DNA of 64,000 nt from Streptomyces sp. NRRL WC-3605 (GCF_001509795.1 NZ_LLZN01000048.1:48543-112542), one strand, 5' to 3'. Shown: positions 19,981 to 28,663, numbered from the stretch's first letter. The notes: a model not told the origin generated them from the letters alone. Numbers and translations: made by a program.

Positions 19981-21612
19981 TCAGTCGCGGCAGAGCACGC
20001 TCTGCAGCACGTTCGTCAGGACGCGGTCGGCGTCCGGCATGGCCGCGTCCGCCCGCCAGGCGACGAAGCCGTCGGGGCGCACCAGCACCGCCCCGTCCTC
20101 GGCCGTGCCGTGCAGCTCGGCCCAGTCGGCGCCCGCCTCCGGGGCCAGGTCGTGGTCGGGTCCGGTGCCCACGAGGTACGCCTCGACGGGCACGCCCAGG
20201 TTCGCCGACGCCTTCTCCACCGCGGCCCGCCACTTCTGCCCGCCCGACCCGGCGAGCAGCACGAAGGAGCGCTCGTACAGGTCCAGGGTGGAGATCCGGA
20301 CGCCGTCGCGGGTGACCCACAGGTGGGGCGCGCGGCTTCCCGGCTCACCGCCGAGCTCGAAGGCCTCGGGCACGACCGGGCGCTGCGCGGGGGCGTCCAC
20401 GACGGCCCGGGAGGCGTAGCGGTAGCACAGGGCGACGGTCATCATGTCCGCCGGATCGTTGTTGCGTCCCGTGGCGGGGCTGAAGCCGGGGTGCTGCTCG
20501 TCGGCGGCCTGGAGGCAGGCGCGGGTGGCGGTGGCCAGGGCGACCGGGCGCCGTTCGAGCTCGTAGGTGTCCAGAAGCGCCGGTCCCGCCCAGCCGCGCA
20601 GCACGGCCGCCAGCTTCCAGGCGAGGTTGTGGGCGTCCTGGATGCCGGTGTTGGAGCCGAACGCGCCGGTGGGCGGCATCTCGTGGGCGGAGTCGCCGGC
20701 GAGGAGGACGCGGCCCTGGCCGTAGGCGTCCGCGACGCGCTTCGAGGCGTGCCAGGGCGCCCGGCCGGTGATCTCGACGTCGATGTCCGTGACGCCGACC
20801 GCGGCGCGGATGTGCGCGGCGAGCCGCTCGTCGGTGAAGTCCTCCAGGGTCTCGCCGCGGGCCGGGTACCAGGGGACGTGGATGACCCAGCGTTCCTCGT
20901 TGTCGACCGGGAGCAGGGCGCCCTCGCCGTCAGGGGTCGTGACGTAGCAGACGACGAATCGTTTCTCGCCGACGTGGTCCTTCAGCTTCCGGCTGCGGAA
21001 GGTGACGCTGACGTTGTGGAACAGCTCGCCCGGACCGGACTGGCCGATCTCCAGGCGGGTGCGCGCCGGGCTGCGCGGGCCGTCGGCCGCCACCAGGTAG
21101 TCGGCGTGCACCACCCGGGTCGCGCCGGACGCCCGGTCCAGGATCTCGGCCCGCACCCCGTCCCCGTCCTGGGTGAAGGAGAGCACCTCGGAGCCGAAGC
21201 GGACGTCGGCGCCCAACTCCCGCGCGTACTCCAGCAGGACGGGCTCCAGGTCGTTCTGGCTGCACAGGCACCAGTCCGACGAGCTCACCCGGGAGATGTC
21301 CATGCCGCCGGAGATGTCCCCGATGATCCAGCGGCGCCGCGTCCCGGTGAGGGTGTCCACCTGGAGGATGCCGTCGTTGCCGGACAGCACGCGCGCCGCC
21401 GCTCGGATCCGCGGCTCCAGGCCGGCGGTCCGGTAGATCTCCATCGTGCGCACGTTGTTGCCGCGGCCACGCGGGTGCGTGGACGTCCCCGTATGCCGTT
21501 CCACGAGGAGGTGCTGGATTCCGAGGCGTCCCAGGAAGACCGAAGTGGAAAGACCCACCAGGGAACCGCCGACGACGAGAACTGGTACAGATTCCGCTTC
21601 GTGTCCGCTCAC
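19981..21612 (-). CDS. FAD-dependent aromatic polyketide hydroxylase, WhiE ORF VIII-like
   Basis: The 543-residue flavoprotein belongs to the p-hydroxybenzoate-hydroxylase class. It has the Rossmann motif VLVVGGSLVGLSTSVFLGRLG, an internal DYLVAADGPRSPAR, and the second FAD motif GRVLLAGDSAHEMPPTGAFG. A thioredoxin-like C-terminal domain follows, as in other polyketide hydroxylases. I choose GTG 21612 because an ATG at 21738 would leave only 20 bp before the divergent P450 start. No strong ribosome site is visible at either, so the start is uncertain. It probably hydroxylates the pigment aglycone. Confidence 0.85.
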   Translation of the reverse strand: MSGHEAESVPVLVVGGSLVGLSTSVFLGRLGIQHLLVERHTGTSTHPRGRGNNVRTMEIYRTAGLEPRIRAAARVLSGNDGILQVDTLTGTRRRWIIGDISGGMDISRVSSSDWCLCSQNDLEPVLLEYARELGADVRFGSEVLSFTQDGDGVRAEILDRASGATRVVHADYLVAADGPRSPARTRLEIGQSGPGELFHNVSVTFRSRKLKDHVGEKRFVVCYVTTPDGEGALLPVDNEERWVIHVPWYPARGETLEDFTDERLAAHIRAAVGVTDIDVEITGRAPWHASKRVADAYGQGRVLLAGDSAHEMPPTGAFGSNTGIQDAHNLAWKLAAVLRGWAGPALLDTYELERRPVALATATRACLQAADEQHPGFSPATGRNNDPADMMTVALCYRYASRAVVDAPAQRPVVPEAFELGGEPGSRAPHLWVTRDGVRISTLDLYERSFVLLAGSGGQKWRAAVEKASANLGVPVEAYLVGTGPDHDLAPEAGADWAELHGTAEDGAVLVRPDGFVAWRADAAMPDADRVLTNVLQSVLCRD

Positions 21613-21758
21613 GTCGTCGATGTTTACCAGGGCGGCCTGCGAGCCACACGTGCTTCCTTGAGCGAACCCGTATGGCGCAGCGCCGTTTGCGGGCTCCCGC
21701 GCCCCGGGGAACTGTGGCTTCACACCACGGACATTCACGCCAACCCCGGGGAATCAGC

Positions 21759-23027
21759 ATGACGCAAGCGTTCGCATCCGAGGAATCCGAGGCACTGTCG
21801 GCACAGGAGGCGGCGGCCGCGGCGTCGTCGTGCAGCCGGGAGTTCCGCGCCGACCCGCACCCCGTCTACGCCGCCCTCAGGGAGTCGGCGCCGGTCTGCC
21901 CCCTGTCCCCGCCGCACGGCGTGGAGACGTACCTCATCACGCGTTACGACGACGCCCGCGCCGCCCTCGCCGACCCCCGGCTGAGCAAGGACATGTACGG
22001 CGCCATCGACGCCTACCACCGCATCTTCGGCGACTCGTCGATCGCCCTCGACGACAACATGCTCTTCTCCGACCCGCCGAAGCACACCCGGCTGCGGCGC
22101 ATCGTCGGCAGCACCTTCACCCCGAAGCGCGTGGAATCCCTGCGGGCGCGGGTCCAGCAGATCACCGACGAACTGCTCGACGCCTGCCCGAAGACCGAGA
22201 CGGTGAATCTCCTCCCGGAATTCTGTTTCCCCCTTCCGCTGCACGTCATCTGTGAACTCCTCGGCGTTCCGGAGAACGAGCGGAAACAGGCACAGGAATG
22301 GTCCGCCACCGTCGCCCAGACCGGATTCGGTCCGGAGGCGCGGGCGAAACTGGAGATCGCCGAGGGAAATCTCCGCGACTATCTCGTGGACCTGTGCGCG
22401 CGCAAGCGCAGGGAGCCGGACGGCGGTCTGCTCAGCGCCCTCGTCACCGCCCAGGACCAGGAGGGCGCCCTCACCGACGGCGAACTCGTCTCCACCGCCT
22501 GGGTGCTGCTCTTCGCCGGGCACAAGTCGACGGCGTACCAGATCGGGAACGCGGTCTACCACCTGCTCAGCCGTCCGGACCAGAAGGAACTGGCGCTGAA
22601 GGACGCGAGCACGCTGGCCGGGGCCATCGAGGAGATCTTCCGCTTCGAGACCTCCGTGGAGAACTCCACGTTCCGCTACGCCAAGGAGGACGTGGTCATC
22701 CGGGACACCCTCATCCCCAAGGGCGCCCTGGTCCAGATCTCCATCACCGGCGCCCACCGCGACCCGGAGATGTTCACCGCCCCCGACGAGATGGACGTCC
22801 GGCGCCCGAACGTCCAGGCGTCGCACCTCGCCTTCGGCTACGGCCCGCACTACTGCGTCGGCGCCCCGCTCGCCCGGCTGGAGATGCAGATCGCGCTGGG
22901 CACCCTCTTCGCCCGGCACCCGAAGCTGACCCTCGCCCAGAAGCCCGAGGACGCGCGCTGGATGACCGTGCCGTTCCCCGCCTTCCGCGGCCTGGCCGAA
23001 CTCCCCGTCGTCCTCGACCCGTCATGA
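21759..23027 (+). CDS. Cytochrome P450
   Basis: The 422-residue soluble P450 has the heme-ligand signature FGYGPHYCVGAPLARLE, the K-helix ExxR as EIFR (in AIEEIFRFE), and an I-helix WVLLFAGHKSTAYQIG. The I-helix motif is unusual: bacterial P450s usually have AGHET or AGxD/E-T, but here Lys-Ser replaces the acidic residue. ATG 21759 is preferred to a GTG at 21672, which lies inside the divergent promoter region. It is divergent from the FAD hydroxylase and overlaps the next gene by ATGA. It presumably oxidises the polyketide, but no substrate is known. Confidence 0.9.
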   Translation: MTQAFASEESEALSAQEAAAAASSCSREFRADPHPVYAALRESAPVCPLSPPHGVETYLITRYDDARAALADPRLSKDMYGAIDAYHRIFGDSSIALDDNMLFSDPPKHTRLRRIVGSTFTPKRVESLRARVQQITDELLDACPKTETVNLLPEFCFPLPLHVICELLGVPENERKQAQEWSATVAQTGFGPEARAKLEIAEGNLRDYLVDLCARKRREPDGGLLSALVTAQDQEGALTDGELVSTAWVLLFAGHKSTAYQIGNAVYHLLSRPDQKELALKDASTLAGAIEEIFRFETSVENSTFRYAKEDVVIRDTLIPKGALVQISITGAHRDPEMFTAPDEMDVRRPNVQASHLAFGYGPHYCVGAPLARLEMQIALGTLFARHPKLTLAQKPEDARWMTVPFPAFRGLAELPVVLDPS

Positions 23028-23344
23028 CCGACGGTGCCCCGGGGCGCGTGCGCGTGGTGCGGCTGCTGCGCGTGCGCGAGGGGATGGAGGCGGACTTCGT
23101 CACGTCGTACGACGAGGTCCGCCGGGGCTCGACGGCCGTCCCCGGGCATCTCGGGGAACAGCTGTGCCGCTCCCTGGACGACCCCGCCCAGTGGCTGCTC
23201 ACCAGCGAGTGGGAGAGCTTCGAGGCGGTACGGCGCTGGCGGACCGGCTCCACGCACCGGGCCCTGGTCGAGCCGATGAACGCCTGTCTGCACGACGACC
23301 GCTGGACGGCGGTGTTCGAGGTCAGGCAGACCACGTCCGCGTGA
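23024..23344 (+). CDS. Small antibiotic-biosynthesis-monooxygenase-like protein
   Basis: The 106-residue protein is a ferredoxin-like ABM-type domain: VRVVRLLRVREGMEADFVTS, GHLGEQLCRSLDDPAQWLLT and SEWESFEAVRRW. It is clearly paralogous to the N-terminal domain of the SchA/CurD protein at 13706, which has [20 protein letters not shown] in the same place. It is translationally coupled to the P450. It may be a cofactor-free oxygenase or a cyclase helper. It closes the polyketide region. Confidence 0.8.
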   Translation: MTDGAPGRVRVVRLLRVREGMEADFVTSYDEVRRGSTAVPGHLGEQLCRSLDDPAQWLLTSEWESFEAVRRWRTGSTHRALVEPMNACLHDDRWTAVFEVRQTTSA

Positions 23345-23391
23345 GCGGCCGGCGCGGGTGCCGGGGAGTGCGACCGAAGGGCGAGACAGGG

Positions 23392-23420
23392 CTGACCAGC
23401 ATGTAACCGGCCGGTAAGGT
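23392..23420 (+). promoter_or_regulatory. Promoter of the MarR gene, likely leaderless transcript
   Basis: CTGACC (23392-23397) and TAAGGT (23415-23420) are spaced by exactly 17 bp. The expected start site falls on the GTG at 23428, so the message is probably leaderless; no ribosome site is visible. Confidence 0.55.
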
Positions 23421-23427
23421 CGTGCGC

Positions 23428-23937
23428 GTGCCGAAGCCGCTCAGCCTTGCCTTCGACCCCATCGCCCGCGCCGACGAACTCTGGAAGCAGCGCTGGGGAA
23501 GCGTGCCGTCCATGGCCGCGATCACCTCGATCATGCGCGCCCAGCAGATCCTGCTCGCCGAGGTCGACTCGGTGGTCAAGCCCTACGGGCTGACGTTCGC
23601 CCGCTACGAGGCCCTGGTCCTGCTGAACTTCTCCAAGGCCGGCGAACTGCCGATGTCCAAGATCGGCGAGCGGCTGATGGTGCACCCCACGTCGGTGACG
23701 AACACCGTCGACCGGCTGGTCCGGTCCGGCCTGGTGGCCAAGCGCCCCAACCCCAACGACGGGCGCGGCACCCTCGCCTCCATCACCGACAAGGGCCGCG
23801 AGGTCGTCGACGCGGCCACCCGCGACCTGATGGCGATGGACTTCGGTCTCGGCGTGTACGACGCCGAGGAGTGCGCCGAGATCTTCGCGATGCTGCGCCC
23901 GCTGCGGGTCGCGGCACACGACTTCGAGGACAGCTGA
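23428..23937 (+). CDS. MarR-family transcriptional regulator
   Basis: The 169-residue protein begins MPKPLSLAFDPIARADELW and has a MarR winged-helix region: LPMSKIGERLMVHPTSVTNT, then VDRLVRSGLVAKR and DGRGTLASITDKG. I place the start at GTG 23428, where a leaderless promoter would begin; GTG 23422 is the alternative. It is separated from the polyketide genes by its own promoter. It is likely part of the conserved chromosomal backbone near icmA and not a pathway regulator. The ligand is unknown. Confidence 0.85.
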   Translation: MPKPLSLAFDPIARADELWKQRWGSVPSMAAITSIMRAQQILLAEVDSVVKPYGLTFARYEALVLLNFSKAGELPMSKIGERLMVHPTSVTNTVDRLVRSGLVAKRPNPNDGRGTLASITDKGREVVDAATRDLMAMDFGLGVYDAEECAEIFAMLRPLRVAAHDFEDS

Positions 23938-23980
23938 CCCCCGCCAAGATCTCCCGGAACGGGTGGTTACGCTCTTCCCC

Positions 23981-24313
23981 ATGAAGAAGAGCGTCCTGAC
24001 CCGCTACCGGGTGATGGCCTACGTCACCGCCGTCATGCTGCTCGTGCTGTGCACCTGCATGGTGTTCAAGTACGGCTTCGACATGGGCGAGGACGTCACC
24101 TTCGCCGTCTCCCAGGTCCACGGCTTCCTCTACATCGTGTACCTGATCTTCGCGTTCGACCTCGGGTCCAAGGCGAAGTGGCCGTTCGGCAAGCTGCTCT
24201 GGGTGCTCCTCTCCGGCACGATCCCCCTCGCCGCCTTCTTCGTCGAGCGCAAGGTCACACGCGACGTGGAACCGCTGGTCAGCGGCGTGGAGCCGGCTGT
24301 CGCCAAGGCCTGA
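23981..24313 (+). CDS. DUF3817 integral membrane protein (second copy)
   Basis: The 110-residue protein has three membrane helices and the family motif VHGFLYIVYLIFAFDLGSKAKWPFG. Its core matches the paralogue at 12826 ([25 protein letters not shown]). ATG 23981 is chosen; TACGCT at 23968-23973 could be a -10 box giving a leaderless message. The two copies flank the polyketide cluster. The function is unknown. Confidence 0.8.
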   Translation: MKKSVLTRYRVMAYVTAVMLLVLCTCMVFKYGFDMGEDVTFAVSQVHGFLYIVYLIFAFDLGSKAKWPFGKLLWVLLSGTIPLAAFFVERKVTRDVEPLVSGVEPAVAKA

Positions 24314-24355
24314 CACGACCGCCGCGCCCCGGGTGCGGCGGTTCTCCCATCGACA

Positions 24356-24377
24356 TTTACTTGGACGTCCTAGTAAA
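24356..24377. promoter_or_regulatory. 22-bp near-perfect palindrome at the icmA promoter
   Basis: TTTACT (24356-24361) and AGTAAA (24372-24377) flank the core GGACGTCC; only the two bases linking arms to core (24362 and 24371) break symmetry. It ends 9 bp before the icmA ATG and is AT-rich against a GC-rich background. It looks like an operator for a dimeric repressor; the binding protein is not identified. Confidence 0.6.
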
Positions 24378-24386
24378 TTCGGGGGT

Positions 24387-26087
24387 ATGGACGCTGACGC
24401 CATCGAGGAGGGCCGCCGACGCTGGCAGGCCCGGTACGACGCCGCGCGCAAGCGCGACGCAGACTTCACCACGCTCTCCGGGGACCCCGTGGAGCCGGTG
24501 TACGGGCCCCGGCCGGGAGACAGGTACGAGGGCTTCGAGCGGATCGGCTGGCCCGGGGAGTACCCCTTCACCCGCGGGCTGTACCCGACCGGCTACCGAG
24601 GGCGGACGTGGACCATCCGGCAGTTCGCCGGGTTCGGCAACGCCGAGCAGACCAACGAGCGCTACAAGATGATCCTCGGCAACGGCGGAGGCGGCCTCTC
24701 CGTCGCCTTCGACATGCCGACCCTCATGGGCCGCGACTCCGACGACCCGCGCTCGCTCGGCGAGGTCGGGCACTGCGGCGTCGCGATCGACTCGGCCGCC
24801 GACATGGAGGTCCTGTTCAAGGACATCCCCCTCGGCGACGTCACCACCTCGATGACCATCAGCGGGCCCGCCGTGCCCGTCTTCTGCATGTACCTGGTGG
24901 CCGCCGAGCGTCAGGGCGTCGACCCCGCCGTGCTCAACGGCACCCTCCAGACCGACATCTTCAAGGAGTACATCGCGCAGAAGGAGTGGCTCTTCCAGCC
25001 CGAGCCGCACCTGCGCCTCATCGGCGACCTGATGGAGCACTGCGCCGCCGGCATCCCCGCCTACAAGCCGCTGTCCGTCTCCGGTTACCACATCCGCGAG
25101 GCGGGGGCGACGGCCGCGCAGGAACTGGCGTACACCCTCGCCGACGGCTTCGGCTACGTCGAGCTGGGCCTCAGCCGCGGCCTGGACGTGGACGTCTTCG
25201 CGCCGGGCCTGTCCTTCTTCTTCGACGCGCACGTCGACTTCTTCGAGGAGATCGCCAAGTTCCGCGCCGCCCGCCGGATCTGGGCGCGCTGGATGCGGGA
25301 CGTGTACGGCGCGCAGACCGACAAGGCCCAGTGGCTGCGCTTCCACACCCAGACCGCCGGTGTCTCGCTGACCGCGCAGCAGCCGTACAACAACGTGGTG
25401 CGCACCGCCGTGGAGGCGCTGGCCGCCGTGCTCGGCGGGACCAACTCGCTGCACACCAACGCCCTCGACGAGACCCTCGCCCTGCCCTCCGAGCAGGCCG
25501 CGGAGATCGCGCTGCGCACCCAGCAGGTCCTCATGGAGGAGACCGGCGTCGGCAACGTCGCCGACCCGCTGGGCGGCTCCTGGTACGTCGAGCAGCTCAC
25601 CGACCGGATCGAGGCCGACGCCGAGAAGATCTTCGAGCAGATCAAGGAGCGGGGCCTGCGCGCCCACCCGGACGGCAGGCACCCCATCGGCCCGATCACC
25701 TCCGGCATCCTGCGCGGGATCGAGGACGGCTGGTTCACCGGCGAGATCGCCGAGTCGGCCTTCCAGTACCAGCGCTCCCTGGAGAAGGGCGACAAGAAGG
25801 TCGTCGGCGTCAACGTCCACACCGGCTCGGTCACCGGTGACCTGGAGATCCTCCGGGTCAGCCACGAGGTGGAGCGCGAGCAGGTGCGGGTGCTGGCCGC
25901 CCGCAAGGCCGCCCGCGACGACGCCGCCGTGCGCACCGCGCTGGACGCGATGCTGGACGCCGCCCGCAGCGGCGCCAACATGATCGAGCCGATGCTGGAC
26001 GCCGTGCGCGCCGAGGCGACCCTGGGCGAGATCTGCGACGCCCTGCGCGACGAGTGGGGCGTGTACACGGAGCCGCCGGGCTTCTGA
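24387..26087 (+). CDS. icmA: Isobutyryl-CoA mutase large subunit (adenosylcobalamin-dependent)
   Basis: The protein is 566 residues, the length I recall for IcmA. It is the substrate-binding subunit that interconverts isobutyryl-CoA and n-butyryl-CoA with a separate B12-binding subunit. Substrate-specificity residues distinguish it from methylmalonyl-CoA mutase: Phe80 (TIRQFAGFG) replaces the Tyr, and Gln198 (EYIAQKEW) replaces the Arg that binds the carboxylate. There is no C-terminal B12 domain, as expected. The reading begins at ATG 24387 just after the palindromic operator. The pathway links valine catabolism and butyrate to polyketide precursors; meaB nearby may assist. Confidence 0.95.
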   Translation: MDADAIEEGRRRWQARYDAARKRDADFTTLSGDPVEPVYGPRPGDRYEGFERIGWPGEYPFTRGLYPTGYRGRTWTIRQFAGFGNAEQTNERYKMILGNGGGGLSVAFDMPTLMGRDSDDPRSLGEVGHCGVAIDSAADMEVLFKDIPLGDVTTSMTISGPAVPVFCMYLVAAERQGVDPAVLNGTLQTDIFKEYIAQKEWLFQPEPHLRLIGDLMEHCAAGIPAYKPLSVSGYHIREAGATAAQELAYTLADGFGYVELGLSRGLDVDVFAPGLSFFFDAHVDFFEEIAKFRAARRIWARWMRDVYGAQTDKAQWLRFHTQTAGVSLTAQQPYNNVVRTAVEALAAVLGGTNSLHTNALDETLALPSEQAAEIALRTQQVLMEETGVGNVADPLGGSWYVEQLTDRIEADAEKIFEQIKERGLRAHPDGRHPIGPITSGILRGIEDGWFTGEIAESAFQYQRSLEKGDKKVVGVNVHTGSVTGDLEILRVSHEVEREQVRVLAARKAARDDAAVRTALDAMLDAARSGANMIEPMLDAVRAEATLGEICDALRDEWGVYTEPPGF

Positions 26088-26106
26088 GCCCCGCGAGCCT
26101 GTGCGG

Positions 26107-26160
26107 GGGAGGGCGGACCGGGTTCCTACAGGGCTGGGCGGACCGGGTCCGTCCTCCCCG
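26107..26160. terminator. Hairpin between convergent icmA and tetR genes
   Basis: GGGGAGGGCGGACC (26107-26120) pairs with GGTCCGTCCTCCCC (26147-26160) with one G-U pair, enclosing a 26-nt loop. The position between convergent stops supports a terminator role. Confidence 0.5.
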
Positions 26161-26164
26161 CCGC

Positions 26165-26797
26165 TCAGTCACCGGCCGCGGCCGCTCCGGCCCCCGCCAG
26201 CCCCAGCAGCAGCACCTGGGTGAAGCCGCGCACCCACTCCTCGTCCGCCGGATGTCCGCTGACCAGCGTCCGGTGCACCACGGCTCCCGCCACCATGTCG
26301 AAGATCAGGTCGGCCGTGCGCTCCGACTCCGCCGGGTCGGACTGCGGCAGCTCCCCGCGGCCCTGGGCGCGGGCCCGGCCCTCCAGCACGAGCCGCTTCT
26401 GCCGGTCGACGATCGACGTGCGGATACGGTCGCGCAGCGCCTCGTCCCGGGTGGACTCCGCCACGACCGCCATCAGGCCGCTCTTCGCCTCCGGCCGGGC
26501 CAGGATCGCCGCGAACTGGAGCACGACGCCCTCGATGTCGGCGGCCAGGCTGCCCCGGTCGGGCAGGCGCAGCGCGTCGAACAGCTCGGCGACCGCGTCC
26601 ACCACCAGTTCGTGCTTTCCGGCCCAGCGGCGGTAGAGCGTCGTCTTCGCGACCCCGGCCCGCGTCGCCACGTCCCCCAGCGTGAGCTTCGACCAGCCCA
26701 GCTCGACCAGTGCCTCCCGGGTGGCCGCCAGGATCGCGGCGTCCGCGGCGGCGCTGCGGGGGCGTCCGGGGCGGGCGGGAACGGGGTGGCTCTGCAT
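26165..26797 (-). CDS. TetR-family transcriptional regulator
   Basis: The 210-residue repressor has a TetR helix-turn-helix near residues 30-65 (LTLGDVATRAGVAKTTLYRRW) and a mostly alpha-helical ligand domain with EGVVLQFAAILARPEAKSGLM. The N-terminal PARPGRPRSAA arm is typical of family members. A perfect 17-bp palindrome 86 bp upstream is a probable autoregulatory operator. Convergence with icmA does not by itself make it the icmA regulator, since the palindromes are unlike each other. Confidence 0.88.
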   Translation of the reverse strand: MQSHPVPARPGRPRSAAADAAILAATREALVELGWSKLTLGDVATRAGVAKTTLYRRWAGKHELVVDAVAELFDALRLPDRGSLAADIEGVVLQFAAILARPEAKSGLMAVVAESTRDEALRDRIRTSIVDRQKRLVLEGRARAQGRGELPQSDPAESERTADLIFDMVAGAVVHRTLVSGHPADEEWVRGFTQVLLLGLAGAGAAAAGD

Positions 26798-26882
26798 GGT
26801 TCGACCATATCCGCGCGGATGTCGGGCGGCTGGTGAGGGAGATCACGGGCGCGGGGTGTCCTGGCGGTGCCCGTTGCCATTA

Positions 26883-26899
26883 CGCTACGACTCGTAGCG
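26883..26899. promoter_or_regulatory. Palindromic operator upstream of tetR
   Basis: CGCTACGACTCGTAGCG is a perfect 17-bp inverted repeat with a central C, in the 224-bp gap between tetR and the divergent thioredoxin/TPR gene. Size and symmetry match TetR operators, so the neighbouring TetR protein is the likely ligand. Confidence 0.6.
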
Positions 26900-27021
26900 A
26901 AAGCGATGACCACGCTTGACCACGCTGACGCGGGTGGGGACCCGGCGTCGCAACCACACCGGCTTCAGCCGGTTTTCGTACCGCTTTTCACAGCGCGCGC
27001 CGAACGGGGGAGGATAGACGC

Positions 27022-27996
27022 ATGCAGCCACGGAACATGTCCATGAGCGGGGTCGTCGACCTCGCCGCGGTGAAGGCGGCCCAGGAGGCCAAGGCGAAGG
27101 CGGAGCAGGCGCGAGCCGAGTCCGCCCGGCAGGGCGGGCCGGGAGCCGTGTCACCCGCCGACCTCGTCATCGACGTGGACGAGGCGGGCTTCGAGCGCGA
27201 CGTCCTCCAGCGCTCCGCCGAGGTACCGGTCGTCATCGACTTCTGGGCCGAGTGGTGCGAGCCGTGCAAGCAGCTGAGCCCGCTGCTGGAGCGCCTCACC
27301 GTCGAGTACAACGGCCGTCTCCTCCTCGCCAAGATCGATGTCGACGCCAACCAGATGCTGATGCAGCAGTTCGGCGTGCAGGGCATCCCGGCCGTCTTCG
27401 CGGTCGTCGCCGGCCAGGCGCTCCCCCTCTTCCAGGGCGCGGCCGGCGAGGCGCAGATCCGCCAGACGCTGGACCAGCTCGTCGCGGTGGCCGAGCAGCG
27501 TTTCGGGCTCACCGGCCTCGCGGTCGACCCCGACGCCGAGCCCGGCGGTGCCGAGACCGCTCCCGCGGTGCCCGCCGGCCCGTACGACGCCCTGCTGGAG
27601 GCCGCCGTGCAGGCGCTGGACGCGGGCGATCTGGCCGGTGCCGTCCAGGCCTACCGGAGCGTGCTGGCCGAGGACCCGGCGAACAGCGAGGCCAAGCTGG
27701 GCCTCGCGCAGGCCGAGTTGCTCCAGCGCGTGCAGGGCCTCGACCCGCAGCAGGTGCGCAAGGACGCCGCGGACAAGCCCGCCGATGTGCAGGCGCAGAT
27801 CGTCGCCGCCGACCTCGACCTGGTGGGCGGGCACGTCGAGGACGCCTTCGGCCGGCTCATCGAGACGGTGGGCCGCACGGCGGGCGACGACCGGGACGCC
27901 GTACGGCTGCGGCTGCTGGAGCTGTTCGAGGTCGTGGGCGCCGACGACCCGCGCGTCGCGGCGGCTCGCAGGGCGCTGGCGCGCGCCCTGTTCTGA
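27022..27996 (+). CDS. Thioredoxin-TPR co-chaperone (CnoX/YbbN-like)
   Basis: The 324-residue protein has an N-terminal coiled stretch (about 10-40), a thioredoxin domain (about 48-155) and a C-terminal helical TPR-like region (about 190-320). The redox motif is WCEPC with Cys79 and Cys82, followed by the cis-Pro segment GIPAVFAVV. Tail repeats such as LEAAVQALDAGDLAGAVQAY resemble TPR_20. E. coli CnoX holds oxidised clients for GroEL; whether this protein is redox-active or a holdase is not shown. It is divergent from tetR and followed by a strong hairpin. Confidence 0.85.
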   Translation: MQPRNMSMSGVVDLAAVKAAQEAKAKAEQARAESARQGGPGAVSPADLVIDVDEAGFERDVLQRSAEVPVVIDFWAEWCEPCKQLSPLLERLTVEYNGRLLLAKIDVDANQMLMQQFGVQGIPAVFAVVAGQALPLFQGAAGEAQIRQTLDQLVAVAEQRFGLTGLAVDPDAEPGGAETAPAVPAGPYDALLEAAVQALDAGDLAGAVQAYRSVLAEDPANSEAKLGLAQAELLQRVQGLDPQQVRKDAADKPADVQAQIVAADLDLVGGHVEDAFGRLIETVGRTAGDDRDAVRLRLLELFEVVGADDPRVAAARRALARALF

Positions 27997-28095
27997 GGGG
28001 TCCCGTCCGGGGCATCCCGCGAGCGGGGTGAGGGGCCGGTTCGGACCGCCCGCCCTGTGTTGCGGCAGTGAAGGGATTGGCCGACAGAGCATCAA

Positions 28096-28135
28096 GGCGG
28101 CCGCGCTTTACCAAATCTTGGTAATCGCGGCCGCC
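28096..28135 (+). terminator. Hairpin after the thioredoxin/TPR gene
   Basis: GGCGGCCGCG (28096-28105) pairs with CGCGGCCGCC (28126-28135), and inside it TTACCAA (28108-28114) pairs with TTGGTAA (28118-28124). It is a strong two-part stem 100 bp after the stop. The inner AT-rich dyad could alternatively be a protein-binding site. The surrounding gap (27997-28663, 667 bp) has no gene I can support. Confidence 0.6.
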
Positions 28136-28263
28136 GTTACTGCGGGTAAGTCGCAGGCGCCGTTCTGTCGGATTTCGTCTGTTCATTCCTGGACAAATCC
28201 GGTCGCTTGACGCCACCCTGCGTCGCGAACCGAGACCGGCGGGTCGTTGTTCGGTTATCCCGC

Positions 28264-28281
28264 CGTTACTACCGAGTAACG
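28264..28281. promoter_or_regulatory. 18-bp inverted repeat in the long gap before the DUF6230 gene
   Basis: CGTTACT (28264-28270) and AGTAACG (28275-28281) flank ACCG. The perfect 7-bp arms and AT content suggest an operator. It is nearly 400 bp from the next start codon, so the promoter it would serve is not obvious. Confidence 0.4.
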
Positions 28282-28344
28282 AGGCCCCTTGTGCGGGCGG
28301 CGAGAATGCACCACGATCGGCCACGCTCGGTCCTGTTCCCTCCG

Positions 28345-28456
28345 CCCGACAGCCAGTCGGGTCGCGGGAGTTCCTGGGTCCCCACCGAGCAGAGCCGGCG
28401 GCAGTGGTGCCGGCTCTTGGACAGGGGGGTCTTCGCCCGTCCGGTGAAGCCTGTCC
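28345..28456 (+). other. Three consecutive stem-loops, candidate structured RNA or leader
   Basis: Three stems follow one another: CCCGAC/GTCGGG (28345-28361), AGAGCCGGC/GCCGGCTCT (28391-28417) and GGACAGG/CCTGTCC (28419-28456). They occupy the middle of the 667-bp gap, ending about 200 bp before the DUF6230 gene. I did not recognise a known riboswitch core. GC-rich DNA folds easily, so this is tentative. Confidence 0.3.
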
Positions 28457-28663
28457 AGCAGGGTTGTGCGTGATGCGTGTCAGGCGCGACCAGTGGTTGT
28501 CGCTCGGGGGTGATCGCCGGTGATTCGGGCGCGGTTCTCGCGCCACCGAGCGCGGGCGCTCTCCTTCCCGAGGACGTAGCACTTCTCCCATCCCTGCCCG
28601 GCTGAGCCGTCGAGCCGACAGTGGCAGCCAGGGCCGGAGATGTACGTCCGAGAAGGAGGAAAT

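Noticed and set aside
28330..28470. Cobalamin or cyclic-di-AMP riboswitch in the gap before the DUF6230 gene.
   Set aside because: The stems are present but the conserved cores of either riboswitch class could not be found in either orientation.
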